This document shows positions 31,694 through 39,485 of a DNA stretch of 42,555 nt, piece by piece. Within the stretch, counting starts at the first letter, position 1. Every line of letters starts with the position of its first letter. A program made the translations under genes and the position numbers. Source of the stretch: an uncultured Eubacteriales bacterium (GTDB lineage: Bacteria > Bacillota > Clostridia > Oscillospirales > Acutalibacteraceae); contig CAKVEP010000011.1 in the NCBI GenBank assembly GCA_934729465.1, positions 1 through 42,555 of the forward strand. The letters are read 5' to 3'. The notes under the pieces were generated by a model, which worked only from the letters and a program-made list of their open reading frames with translations, searched no databases and was not told the origin of the DNA.

Positions 31694-31726
31694 TGACAAA
31701 GATACTTAATTTAGGGGGGCTGATAT

Positions 31727-31993
31727 GTGAAAGAGAAAGTAGAAGAAAGAGCTGTAATACTCGGAGAATACATCATAGAAAATAAAGCGACAGTTAGAAA
31801 AGCTGCTCAAAAATTCGGAGTGTCAAAATCAACAGTTCATAAAGATGTTTCGGAACGATTAAAATACATAAACATACAGTTATATAAAGACGTTAAAAAT
31901 ATACTTGAAACCAACAAATCTCAAAGACATATTAGAGGTGGCTTGGCAACTAAGCAAAAATATAGTCACAGATGCATAAAAACAGAGAGCTAA
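31727..31993 (+). CDS. spoIIID: Stage III sporulation transcriptional regulator SpoIIID
   Basis: SpoIIID is a small mother-cell DNA-binding protein that switches genes on and off between the sigma-E and sigma-K stages. The 88-residue product starts with GTG, seven bases after GGGGGG. It matches the family along its length: KEKVEERAVILGEYIIENKATVRKAA, the HTH (FGVSKSTVHKDVSERL), and the C-terminal basic end SQRHIRGGLATKQKY that contacts DNA. It shows that the organism forms endospores or descends from one that did. Confidence 0.96.
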   Translation: MKEKVEERAVILGEYIIENKATVRKAAQKFGVSKSTVHKDVSERLKYINIQLYKDVKNILETNKSQRHIRGGLATKQKYSHRCIKTES

Positions 31994-32013
31994 ATAAGCT
32001 CTCTGCATTTTTA
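31983..32013. terminator. Bidirectional terminator between spoIIID and adhE
   Basis: A perfect 9-bp stem CAGAGAGCT/AGCTCTCTG (31983-31991 and 31997-32005) encloses the spoIIID stop codon. On plus it is followed by CATTTTTATTT; on minus by five T (from 31982 down), serving adhE. Confidence 0.85.
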
Positions 32014-32014
32014 T

Positions 32015-34627
32015 TTATTTTCCATAGTAAGCTCTTGTGTATATCTGTTTTATCTCGTCTATGAGAGGGTAGCGTGGGTTTGCGGTTGTACACTGGTCTT
32101 CGTGGGCATTTTCGGAAAGTCTTTGTAAATTACTGAAAAATTGTTCTTCATCAACGCCACATTCTTTTATACTCATCGGCATGGATAACTCTCTTTCCAG
32201 CTTTTTAATTGCCTCTATGAGATTTCTCACGCTTTCTTCGGTGTTTTTCCCGCCAACACCAATAAACTGTGCAATCTTAGCATACTTTTTATCTGCGACA
32301 AACTTTTCATACTTAGGAAACGTTGTAAATTTAGTTGGCTTAGAAGCGTTATACTCTATAACATAAGGCAGTAAAATTGCGTTTGCACGTCCATGAGGTA
32401 TATGGTATTCTCCGCCGAGCTTATGCGCCATAGAGTGGTTAAGACCCAGAAAAGCATTAGTAAACGCCATTCCGGCTATACACGACGCATTATGCATTTT
32501 TTCTCTAGCCTGAGAGTCTGTGTCGCCGTTTTTGTAAGAGCGAACAAGATATTCAAAAACCATTCCTGCAGCTTGAAGTGCCAAACCATCGGTATAATCG
32601 CTCGCCATAACCGAAACATAAGCCTCTATTGCGTGTGTCAGTACATCAAGACCCGTATCCGCAGTTGCAGACTTTGGAAGAGTCATAACAAATTGCGGGT
32701 CTATTATCGCAACATCAGGAGTTAATGCGTAGTCGGCTAACGGATATTTTATATTTCCGGATTTTTTATCTGTTATAACCGAAAACGACGTTACTTCTGA
32801 ACCTGTACCGGAAGTGGTTGGAATAGCAACTAGCTTTGCTTTTTGTCCGAGCCTTGGAAATTTGTAAGCACGTTTTCTTATATCCATAAATTTAAGTTTC
32901 ATTCCGTCAAAAGTGGCGTCAGGGTGCTCGTAAAACAGCCACATTCCCTTAGCTGCATCTATCGCCGAACCACCGCCTAAAGCGATTATAACATCAGGCT
33001 TAAATTGGTTCATTATCTGTACGCCTCTTGATATCGTGTCAACGTCTGGGTCAGGCTCAACGTCGTAGTAAACCTCTGTGTGACAAGGCATTTTCCTTTT
33101 ATTCAAATAATAAATAACCTTATCCACGTTTCCAAGTTTAACCATAGTTTCGTCTGTGACGATAAATGCCCTTTCGATATTTTCCATCTTCTCAAGGTAC
33201 TGAATAGAGTCATTTTCAAAGTATATCTTAGGCGGAATTTTGAACCACTGCATATTCACCCTCCTTTTTGCTATTCTCTTTTTGTTTATAAGGTTCACAG
33301 ACGACACATTAGATGTTGTTGAATTATGTCCGTAAGAACCGCAGCCAAGCGTTAAAGAAGGAGTATTAGTGTTGTATATGTCCCCGATAGCCCCTTGCGA
33401 AGACGGAGAATTTGATATAACACGCCCAACCTTCATTTGATTTCCAAATTCATTTATTATTTCCGCATTGCCACTGTGAATAACAGCGGAATGTCCCAAA
33501 CCTCCCATTTCAAGAGTCTGCTTAGCTATGTCGAACCCCTCTTCAAAATCTTCAACAACATAGTAAGCGAGAACAGGTGAAAGTTTTTCCCTCGACAAAG
33601 GATAATCTACTCCAACGCCATCAAGCTTAGCTATTAATATTTTTGTATCTTTAGGAACGTCTACTCCCGCCCTTTCAGCAATCCAGTGAGCCGTCTTTCC
33701 AACAACGTCAGGATTAAGAGAATTTTTTTCACGATTTACAACATAATTTGATACCTTCTCTGTCTCCTCACCGTCAAGAAAATAACAACCGTTGTCTTTC
33801 ATTATTTTTTCAAACTTTAAGGATATGTCCTTATCAACGATAACAGCTTGCTCTGATGCACATATCATACCATTGTCAAACGTCTTGGAAAGCATCAAAT
33901 CAGTACAAGCTCTCTCAACATCGGCACTTTTCTCTATATAACACGGTACATTTCCCGGTCCAACCCCCAAAGCAGGTTTACCCGTTGAATAAGCAGAACG
34001 CACCATCGAAGCTCCGCCCGTTGCCAAAACAAGCGCCACACCGGGGTGCATCATCAAAGCGTTAGTGGCTTGTATAGACGGGTACTCTATCCACTGTATA
34101 CAATCCTCAGGAGCACCGGCTTTTATTGCAGCATCTCTGAGAATTTTCGCCGCCTCAACCGATGACTTCTGAGCCGACGGATGAAATCCAAATATTATAG
34201 GATTTCTCGTTTTGGCACATATCAAACATTTAAACATTGTTGTTGAGGTAGGATTTGTAACAGGAGTCGCAGCCGCAACAACACCAACAGGCTCCGCGAC
34301 TTCAACATAACCTTCCATGTCGTTTTTTTCTATAACGCCAACTGTCTTTTCATATTTAATTGAGTGCCAGATATATTCAGTTGAAAACATATTTTTTATA
34401 ATTTTGTCTTCAACAATTCCCCTCCCGGTTTCTTCAACAGCTAATTTTGCAAGGTCCATGTGATGCTCAAGACCGGCAAGAGCCATTTCATGTACAATAT
34501 TATTTATTTGTTCTTGGTCGATCTTCATGTATTCGCTCAAAGCCTTCTGAGCTTTATTCACTAAACCGTCTATCATATTTTTTACGTCTGGTTTCGGGGC
34601 TTCTTTATTGTTTTTTATTTCAGACAT
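32015..34627 (-). CDS. adhE: Bifunctional acetaldehyde-CoA/alcohol dehydrogenase
   Basis: AdhE reduces acetyl-CoA to acetaldehyde and then ethanol, regenerating NAD+ in fermentation. The 870-residue protein is the fused form. The N-terminal aldehyde dehydrogenase half has the catalytic Cys in FDNGMICASEQ and the GGASMVRSAYSTGKPALGVGPGN segment. The C-terminal iron-dependent alcohol dehydrogenase half carries GGGSAIDAAKG, TSGTGSEVTSF and the Fe-binding HSMAHKLGGEYHIPHG. It forms helical spirosomes in known cases. It is a single-gene unit with its own promoter and terminator. Confidence 0.98.
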   Translation of the reverse strand: MSEIKNNKEAPKPDVKNMIDGLVNKAQKALSEYMKIDQEQINNIVHEMALAGLEHHMDLAKLAVEETGRGIVEDKIIKNMFSTEYIWHSIKYEKTVGVIEKNDMEGYVEVAEPVGVVAAATPVTNPTSTTMFKCLICAKTRNPIIFGFHPSAQKSSVEAAKILRDAAIKAGAPEDCIQWIEYPSIQATNALMMHPGVALVLATGGASMVRSAYSTGKPALGVGPGNVPCYIEKSADVERACTDLMLSKTFDNGMICASEQAVIVDKDISLKFEKIMKDNGCYFLDGEETEKVSNYVVNREKNSLNPDVVGKTAHWIAERAGVDVPKDTKILIAKLDGVGVDYPLSREKLSPVLAYYVVEDFEEGFDIAKQTLEMGGLGHSAVIHSGNAEIINEFGNQMKVGRVISNSPSSQGAIGDIYNTNTPSLTLGCGSYGHNSTTSNVSSVNLINKKRIAKRRVNMQWFKIPPKIYFENDSIQYLEKMENIERAFIVTDETMVKLGNVDKVIYYLNKRKMPCHTEVYYDVEPDPDVDTISRGVQIMNQFKPDVIIALGGGSAIDAAKGMWLFYEHPDATFDGMKLKFMDIRKRAYKFPRLGQKAKLVAIPTTSGTGSEVTSFSVITDKKSGNIKYPLADYALTPDVAIIDPQFVMTLPKSATADTGLDVLTHAIEAYVSVMASDYTDGLALQAAGMVFEYLVRSYKNGDTDSQAREKMHNASCIAGMAFTNAFLGLNHSMAHKLGGEYHIPHGRANAILLPYVIEYNASKPTKFTTFPKYEKFVADKKYAKIAQFIGVGGKNTEESVRNLIEAIKKLERELSMPMSIKECGVDEEQFFSNLQRLSENAHEDQCTTANPRYPLIDEIKQIYTRAYYGK

Positions 34628-34703
34628 TAAAAATTACCTCCTAAATAATAGAGTCAAATTTCATCGATTTATGTTGCACAATAATATAAAATAAACACTT
34701 GTA

Positions 34704-34732
34704 ATTATAACAATATGTTACAACATTGTCAA
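34704..34732 (-). promoter_or_regulatory. Consensus sigma-A promoter of adhE
   Basis: On minus, perfect TTGACA (34732-34727) and perfect TATAAT (34709-34704) are separated by 17 bases. An imperfect dyad, TTGT-x7-ACAA, covers the -10 (34699-34713). The transcript has a leader of about 70 bases before a good GGAGG. Confidence 0.88.
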
Positions 34733-34825
34733 ATATTTCATTTCACACTATATCTTCACCAAGACTAACCCTAATATTCATATTACCTTCTTTAAATAGT
34801 ATATTCAGCTCTTCGGAAAATTCTA

Positions 34826-35128
34826 TTACAATTGAAAATAATATTTCATAGTATGTTCTATTCTTTCTCTGGCTTTTTTGATGTGTCTGGAAACGCACGA
34901 CACATCTATATCAAGCACCTTAGAAATCTCGCTCATCTTCATTTTACTTCCGTAATAAAGCGACACACATATTTTTTGACGGTCAGTAAGCTCTCCCTCA
35001 ATCACCTTTTTAAGTAGTTTCAGCATTTTCTGGTGCTGGGCACTGTTGCCTACTAAATCTTTTTTAAACAATTCCATGCCGGCTAAGGATTCTGTAAAAT
35101 TATCCAAACACAGCTTACCTTTGCTCAT
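34826..35128 (-). CDS. Small sigma-70 region-4-like DNA-binding protein
   Basis: The 100-residue product begins after GAGGTGACAACC and overlaps the upstream gene by 14 bases. Residues 45-90 (LTDRQKICVSLYYGSKMKMSEISKVLDIDVSCVSRHIKKARERI) form a sigma region-4-type helix-turn-helix; region 2 is absent, so it is not a full sigma factor. Comparable small proteins occur in clostridial mobile or late-phage regions, where they regulate a few genes. The target cannot be told. Confidence 0.7.
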   Translation of the reverse strand: MSKGKLCLDNFTESLAGMELFKKDLVGNSAQHQKMLKLLKKVIEGELTDRQKICVSLYYGSKMKMSEISKVLDIDVSCVSRHIKKARERIEHTMKYYFQL

Positions 35129-35327
35129 TGGTTGTCACCTCAGATTTATGCATAAGATATTCGCCCGTGTTCTTCAATTCAAGGTACATTTCATAAAGCA
35201 TCTTAATTCTATATTTTAAATTTAAGTCTTCGGGGTTTTTATTTTCAAATTTTTTCAGGTTTTTTATATAGCTTTTTAAAGTATCAGCTTCGCTAAAATA
35301 TTGTTTAGCTAAAATCCTATAATCCAT
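35115..35327 (-). CDS. Small coiled-coil protein, partner of the sigma-region-4 protein
   Basis: The 70-residue product has a clear ribosome-binding site (AGGAGGATTTT-ATG). It is predicted to be almost wholly helical and charged (LKSYIKNLKKFENKNPEDLN, YRIKMLYEMYLELKNTGEYLMH), and it overlaps the regulator gene by 14 bases, suggesting co-translation. I do not recognise the family. Binding to the downstream regulator is a guess from the coupling. Confidence 0.6.
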   Translation of the reverse strand: MDYRILAKQYFSEADTLKSYIKNLKKFENKNPEDLNLKYRIKMLYEMYLELKNTGEYLMHKSEVTTNEQR

Positions 35328-35686
35328 AAAATCCTCCTCACCACGAATCGTGTAGTAAAGTACAAAATAAACTTTAAATTTTAATGTATCACCGATATAT
35401 TTGTAAAAATATTTTAATATAAAACATTATTCACTCTAAGAGTGTATCATGTTGATATTAATTAGTCAATATGCATTTGGCAATTTGATGCGTTTTCCGA
35501 CCGTTTTCTACATCGTGTACAAATATACCATATTTTACCACATCATCTACACGAAATGTGTGTGTGGTACACCGTGATTATATTGTAATATTAATTCGAC
35601 ACACTTTTTTATTAACTTCAAGCTTTATAGTGTATAAATATAATATGCATATAATTTAATTGCTTCCAATCAGGAGGTTAGTATTT
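35328..35686. promoter_or_regulatory. Divergent regulatory region with repeated TCGTGTA elements
   Basis: This gene-free region separates the minus-strand sigma-like pair from the plus-strand XRE regulator. TCGTGTA occurs at 35348-35354 and 35513-35519 and inverted (TACACGA) at 35548-35554, with a near copy TACACCG at 35568-35574. The first copy is part of the palindrome CACGA-A-TCGTG. They are likely operator half-sites, perhaps for the XRE protein. A TATAAT at 35639-35644 is the best -10 for the XRE gene, with a weak -35. Confidence 0.45.
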
Positions 35687-36085
35687 ATGAATGACAATAT
35701 CTTCGGTAACAGATTAAAAGAACTGCGCCTAGAAGCCGGATTAACTCAGGCTCAGTTAGCAGATAAATTAAATATTTCATCTTCAACAATAGGAATGTAT
35801 GAGCAAGGAAGGCGTGAGCCGGATAACGATACCCTGACTAAACTATGTGCTGAATTAAACACAAGCGTTGATTATCTTCTTGGAATAAAAAAATACGCTA
35901 AATTTAACAATTTGGATGTTGACAACGTTATCTCAGACTTTATTCAATTTATAGAGAACAAAGAAAATTTAATGTTTAACGGACAACCCATTGATAAAAC
36001 CGACAGAAAGCATATCGCAAACGCCCTAAAGCTTGCCAGTAAACTTTCTATTAGGGACATCGAACAAAACAACTCTGAAAATTAA
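35687..36085 (+). CDS. XRE-family HTH transcriptional regulator
   Basis: The ATG at 35687 follows AGGAGG with seven bases; the frame is open further upstream but without a ribosome-binding site. The 132-residue product has an N-terminal XRE/Cro HTH (NRLKELRLEAGLTQAQLADKLNISSSTIGMYEQGRREPDNDTLTKLCAEL) followed by the common NTSVDYLLG. A C-terminal helical domain of about 60 residues, probably for dimerisation or ligand sensing, follows. It precedes the two small sporulation-type ORFs, with repeated candidate operator sites upstream. Confidence 0.88.
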   Translation: MNDNIFGNRLKELRLEAGLTQAQLADKLNISSSTIGMYEQGRREPDNDTLTKLCAELNTSVDYLLGIKKYAKFNNLDVDNVISDFIQFIENKENLMFNGQPIDKTDRKHIANALKLASKLSIRDIEQNNSEN

Positions 36086-36178
36086 CAGAATAACACTTTT
36101 TAATTATATGTATATAATGTAAATAAGGACTCCAATCGACTATTATCTAGTAGCTTATAGTGAAAAGTGGGTGAAGAT

Positions 36179-36322
36179 ATGTGCAGTTACCGTCAACAAG
36201 GTTGCTTAGCTCTCGTTTTTGGACTGGGACTTACACTTTCATTTTTCTTCCCCGAAAGGTTCATCATTACCTTAATATCTATAATAATTGTCGTGTTAGC
36301 AATATCCTTGATTAAATGCTAA
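36179..36322 (+). CDS. Small membrane protein of 47 residues
   Basis: This short ORF (MCSYRQQGCLALVFGLGLTL to VLAISLIKC) has two hydrophobic segments separated by FFPERF, so it is likely a two-helix hairpin in the membrane. GGGTGAAG upstream can serve as a ribosome-binding site. Proteins of this type, with a Cys-containing N-terminus and a GLGL segment, occur in Clostridia as small uncharacterised ORFs. It lies 26 bases before the SpoVM-like gene and is probably co-transcribed with it. Confidence 0.6.
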   Translation: MCSYRQQGCLALVFGLGLTLSFFFPERFIITLISIIIVVLAISLIKC

Positions 36323-36348
36323 ATTTTTGGGTTAGGAGGCTTTATTAA

Positions 36349-36438
36349 ATGAAAGTAGTTGTAATAAAAAGTCCAAAGTTCTTCGGCTTTTTCTTAAGGA
36401 AAATCTTTAAAATAAAAAAAGAAGAACAACAACAATAA
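36349..36438 (+). CDS. spoVM: SpoVM-like small sporulation peptide
   Basis: This 29-residue ORF has a perfect ribosome-binding site (AGGAGGCTTTATTAA-ATG). The peptide (MKVVVIKSPKFFGFFLRKIF, then a Lys/Glu/Gln tail) matches Bacillus SpoVM in its pattern MKxxxIKxPKFxGxxxR, including the conserved Pro in the N-terminal part and Gly between the helices. SpoVM is an amphipathic helix that marks the convex forespore membrane and anchors SpoIVA for coat assembly. It is followed by a strong terminator. The short length makes annotation pipelines miss it. Confidence 0.85.
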   Translation: MKVVVIKSPKFFGFFLRKIFKIKKEEQQQ

Positions 36439-36454
36439 TTCCCGTCCAAAAATT

Positions 36455-36498
36455 AACACCACGCAGACCGACCTTTAACGGTTTACGTGGTGTTTTTT
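36455..36498. terminator. Terminator shared by spoVM and the convergent comFC operon
   Basis: A 9-bp stem, AACACCACG (36455-36463) with CGTGGTGTT (36486-36494), is followed by T on plus. On minus the stem is followed by AATTTTT, so it can act in both directions between the convergent genes. Confidence 0.8.
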
Positions 36499-37169
36499 CA
36501 ATTTAATTCGGTGTGAGCAATGGCTACGCATTCAACACACGTAGCTCCGGCTTCATACAGTACTCTGCAACATTCTTTAAGAGTGTTTCCTGTGGTAAAT
36601 ACGTCATCGCAAAGAAGAATTTTCTTTCCTTTAACATCTAAAGTATCGTCAACACTGTAAGCGCCCTTAACATTACTAACTCTTTCCAAAGCGTCCAAAT
36701 CGTGTTGAGGCTTGTTATTTCTAGCCTTAATCAGCAGTGATTTACAATCCACATTTAATTTTTCGCCTATCTTTTTAGCCAAAGCCTCGGATTGATTATA
36801 GCCTCTCTCAGATTTCTTAATTTTAGACATCGGAACAAACGTTATAACATCAAAATCTAAATTATAATAAGTATCCTTCAAACCTTTTATAATCTCATCT
36901 GAAAAATGTTCGCAATAACACTTACAACCTCTAAATTTAAATCTCCAAATAGCTTGCTTAACTGCGCCATCATACCTCAAAGGTGTAAAACAATAAGATT
37001 TAAAATTATTTTCATCTTCATCAAACACTTTAACTCTTTCTAAATGTCTGGTAATCGAGCGGTTACAGTTATCGCAACACGTTTTGTCATGCGATATAAC
37101 ATCTTGACAATATGGACATCTCACTGGATAAACAGCCGCAATCGCAGCCTTCCAAATTGACTTAAACAC
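36498..37169 (-). CDS. comFC: ComFC-family phosphoribosyltransferase-like protein
   Basis: The 223-residue product starts with GTG after GAGGTG. It has an N-terminal zinc-finger-like part (CPYCQD then CCDNC) and a type I phosphoribosyltransferase domain with the PRPP loop ILLCDDVFTTGNTL, plus the family segment ERGYNQSEALAKKI. ComFC works with ComFA in uptake of single-stranded DNA in competent bacteria, but it is found widely in non-competent Clostridia too. It is the last gene of the ftsE operon. Confidence 0.92.
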   Translation of the reverse strand: MFKSIWKAAIAAVYPVRCPYCQDVISHDKTCCDNCNRSITRHLERVKVFDEDENNFKSYCFTPLRYDGAVKQAIWRFKFRGCKCYCEHFSDEIIKGLKDTYYNLDFDVITFVPMSKIKKSERGYNQSEALAKKIGEKLNVDCKSLLIKARNNKPQHDLDALERVSNVKGAYSVDDTLDVKGKKILLCDDVFTTGNTLKECCRVLYEAGATCVECVAIAHTELN

Positions 37170-37193
37170 AGTTACACCTCATTATATTAAAAT

Positions 37194-38141
37194 TTAGCCC
37201 AACATCTCCATAGCCTTTAAAACTTGGTCATCATCTTCCAAGCTAAGCTGAGAATTGTTTAATAACCTGCTTTTGTCTTCATCAAGAGCAACATCCTCAT
37301 CAGGATTCACTCCCATACCGTATAATGAATTACCATCTTTAGTAATGTAGTGAGCCGTGGGGAACATTATAACAGAGCCGTCTGAAAGCTGCAAAGTCTT
37401 CATTTTCAGAGCGGTTCCGGCAGTTTTCTGACCAACAACCTTTGCATTACTAAAATCCTTCAAAGCGCTAACTAAAACCTCAGATAAGCCGGCGGTTTCT
37501 TCGTTGCACACAACGGATATATTACAACTCACACCAGAAGAAGTAGATTTAAACTCCACTCCCTTCTCGCCACTTTTCTCAACGTAACTAACAATATCAC
37601 CCGCAGGAAATAAAAAGTTTACAATCTTAGCTAACTGGTCGCTACTTCCGCCTTTGAGCCCTCTAACGTCTATTATAAATTTATTCACGCCATCTGCCTG
37701 TAATGACTGAAAATTACTAACAAATAAATTTCCCGCCTCAGCGCTAAGTCCTTGAAGTTTCAAATAGCCTATGTCATCAATCCTCTGAGTTTTTACAGCT
37801 TCATTTTTGTCTTCCTTGCCGGAAATAAATTCCTTATATTCCTCGCTCGAAAGATATTTACAATCGCCTTGATTCAGTCCATGAATGTAGCCGTTACATA
37901 TATTGTTAATTAAATCGTCCTCATTTATATCACCGAAATATTCTTGTCTTATAGCATGGTCCACTTCGCTTAGTTTTGAATACATTTGTTGTTTTTCATA
38001 ATTATAAGAAACGACCTTATTAAACTTACGCATTGCCAAAGTGTAGCTCACAGAATACGCCAAAGCGGCAGAAACAAACACCGCCGACACACATATTCCA
38101 AGGGGGATTTTTTTGTTAGCAATATTTAATAATCTTTTCAT
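37194..38141 (-). CDS. S41-family pseudopeptidase (CtpA-like, catalytic residues missing)
   Basis: The 315-residue product has a signal anchor (14-36), a helical linker and an S41 core with the recognisable IIDVRGLKGGSSDQLAKI (about 156-173). There is no PDZ domain. The segment normally reading (S/T)ASASE with the catalytic Ser reads TAGLSE (216-221), with Gly218 at the nucleophile. The catalytic Lys segment, normally TFGKG, reads TAGTA (240-244), with Thr243. Both dyad residues are therefore gone and the protein is probably inactive. It follows the M23 hydrolase gene, a place where active CtpA proteins are usual, so it may act as a binding or regulatory partner. Confidence 0.85.
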   Translation of the reverse strand: MKRLLNIANKKIPLGICVSAVFVSAALAYSVSYTLAMRKFNKVVSYNYEKQQMYSKLSEVDHAIRQEYFGDINEDDLINNICNGYIHGLNQGDCKYLSSEEYKEFISGKEDKNEAVKTQRIDDIGYLKLQGLSAEAGNLFVSNFQSLQADGVNKFIIDVRGLKGGSSDQLAKIVNFLFPAGDIVSYVEKSGEKGVEFKSTSSGVSCNISVVCNEETAGLSEVLVSALKDFSNAKVVGQKTAGTALKMKTLQLSDGSVIMFPTAHYITKDGNSLYGMGVNPDEDVALDEDKSRLLNNSQLSLEDDDQVLKAMEMLG

Positions 38142-38159
38142 GACACTTCCCCCTAAACC

Positions 38160-39485
38160 TTAATTTCCAAATTCTATCATGGGATTATATTTTACCCCGT
38201 AAAGTCTGGTTTCAAAATGCAAGTGAGGTCCTGTTGAGTGACCGGTACTTCCAACATAACCGATAACTTGTCCCTTTTTAACACTGTCGCCTTTTTCAAC
38301 GGTTATTCCGCTCATGTGGGCGTACAAAGTTGACCTTCCGTTACCGTGGTCTATGGTGAGGTAAGTCCCATAACCGCCTCCCCAGCCACTAGCATTGGAT
38401 TGAATTACCTTGCCGTCTGCGACTGCAACTATCTTAGCTCCATAAATTTTTGCGCCCGCAATATCTATAGCCCCATGCATAGAAGTACGTCCTTCTCTAT
38501 CGAAGAAGTCGGAAGATATGTATTTATACCCCGGAACAGGCCACAAATAATTTCCTGTGGATACAGGCGTATTATTATTATTGTTATTACTATTGCTATT
38601 ACCATTACTGTTATTATTATTGCTGTTGTTGTTTGCTTGTTGTTGCTGCTGTTGCTGTTGCTGTTGTTTGCGACGTTGTTCTTCCTCTGCAGCTTTACGT
38701 CTAGCCTCCTGCTCAGCTTTGCGTTTCTGTTCCTCATAATACGCATTAATCTCAGCCTCAATTTGTTTTAATTCAGAATCATTTTCATCGAGTTCATCTT
38801 TAGCATTAGATTCCTGTTGATGCAATCCCGACAAAATAACTTCGCTTTCATCTATCAACCCCTGCAACTCTTCCTGCTTGCTTGAAAGAGAAGCATACTC
38901 TGCCTCAGCCTGCTTACGGTTTTCCTCGATTATACCTTTCTGCTCAGAAATACTCTCTATACACTGATTTAATTCATCTATAAGACTTGAAATTGTGGTA
39001 CTAACTGTTTTAACCATTTGAGCTTTATCTAAAAATTCTTCAAAAGTTTTTGCACCCAACACTATGTCGATAGTTGAGGTGTCGCCGGCAATGTATATAG
39101 ACCTCAAGCTAACCTTCAAAGAATCCATTTTTTTCACTTTGTCAGCTTCTAAAGACTTAATATTTTTTTCGCTTTCTTCTATTTCTTTGTTCAAGCTGTC
39201 TATGTATTTATTCGAAACATCTATTTGCTCTTTAACGATACTTATTTGTTTGTCGAGAGCATCTTTCCTGTTAACCTCATTTGCAATTTCGTTTTTTGCA
39301 TCTGCAAGTTTCTTAGCTAATTGTTCACTTTTTTCCTGAAGTTGCTTTTTAGCATTTTGACTTGCTTTTATATCCGTACCAACAACCCCCTGAATTTTCA
39401 TAATTCCGGGGAAAGCCACTATTGATATAGCAGTGAGCAAAGCAACTCCTTTTAACTTTTTCCTACCATAATTACCATACGACAA
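38160..39485 (-). CDS. Secreted coiled-coil M23 peptidoglycan hydrolase (EnvC/PcsB-like)
   Basis: The start is taken as TTG at 39485, eight bases after AGAAGG; a GTG at 39494 is closer to it. The 441 residues comprise a signal peptide or anchor, a long coiled coil (about 40-270), a Gln- and Asn-rich low-complexity linker (ten Gln then many Asn/Ser), and a LytM domain. Its metal ligands HGAID and HLHFE are intact. With ftsE-ftsX directly upstream it should be the hydrolase activated by FtsEX at the division septum, the coiled coil contacting FtsX. It overlaps ftsX by 14 bases. Confidence 0.92.
   Translation of the reverse strand: MSYGNYGRKKLKGVALLTAISIVAFPGIMKIQGVVGTDIKASQNAKKQLQEKSEQLAKKLADAKNEIANEVNRKDALDKQISIVKEQIDVSNKYIDSLNKEIEESEKNIKSLEADKVKKMDSLKVSLRSIYIAGDTSTIDIVLGAKTFEEFLDKAQMVKTVSTTISSLIDELNQCIESISEQKGIIEENRKQAEAEYASLSSKQEELQGLIDESEVILSGLHQQESNAKDELDENDSELKQIEAEINAYYEEQKRKAEQEARRKAAEEEQRRKQQQQQQQQQQANNNSNNNNSNGNSNSNNNNNNTPVSTGNYLWPVPGYKYISSDFFDREGRTSMHGAIDIAGAKIYGAKIVAVADGKVIQSNASGWGGGYGTYLTIDHGNGRSTLYAHMSGITVEKGDSVKKGQVIGYVGSTGHSTGPHLHFETRLYGVKYNPMIEFGN

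Noticed and set aside
34699..34713. TTGT-x7-ACAA dyad on the adhE -10 as a Rex (redox regulator) operator
   Set aside because: Rex sites have TTGT and ACAA ten bases apart with a defined core; here the spacing is seven, so the match is not good enough.
34743..34825. Codon-like open stretch after the sigma-region-4 gene (EFSEELNILFKEGNMNIRVS in the next frame)
   Set aside because: It has no start codon with a ribosome-binding site and would need a frameshift from the preceding gene; no slippery sequence is evident.
38346..38771. Plus-strand and minus-strand ORFs with long Leu/Cys or Ile/Thr runs over the triplet tract
   Set aside because: They are other-frame readings of the Gln/Asn codon repeats in the M23 hydrolase gene.
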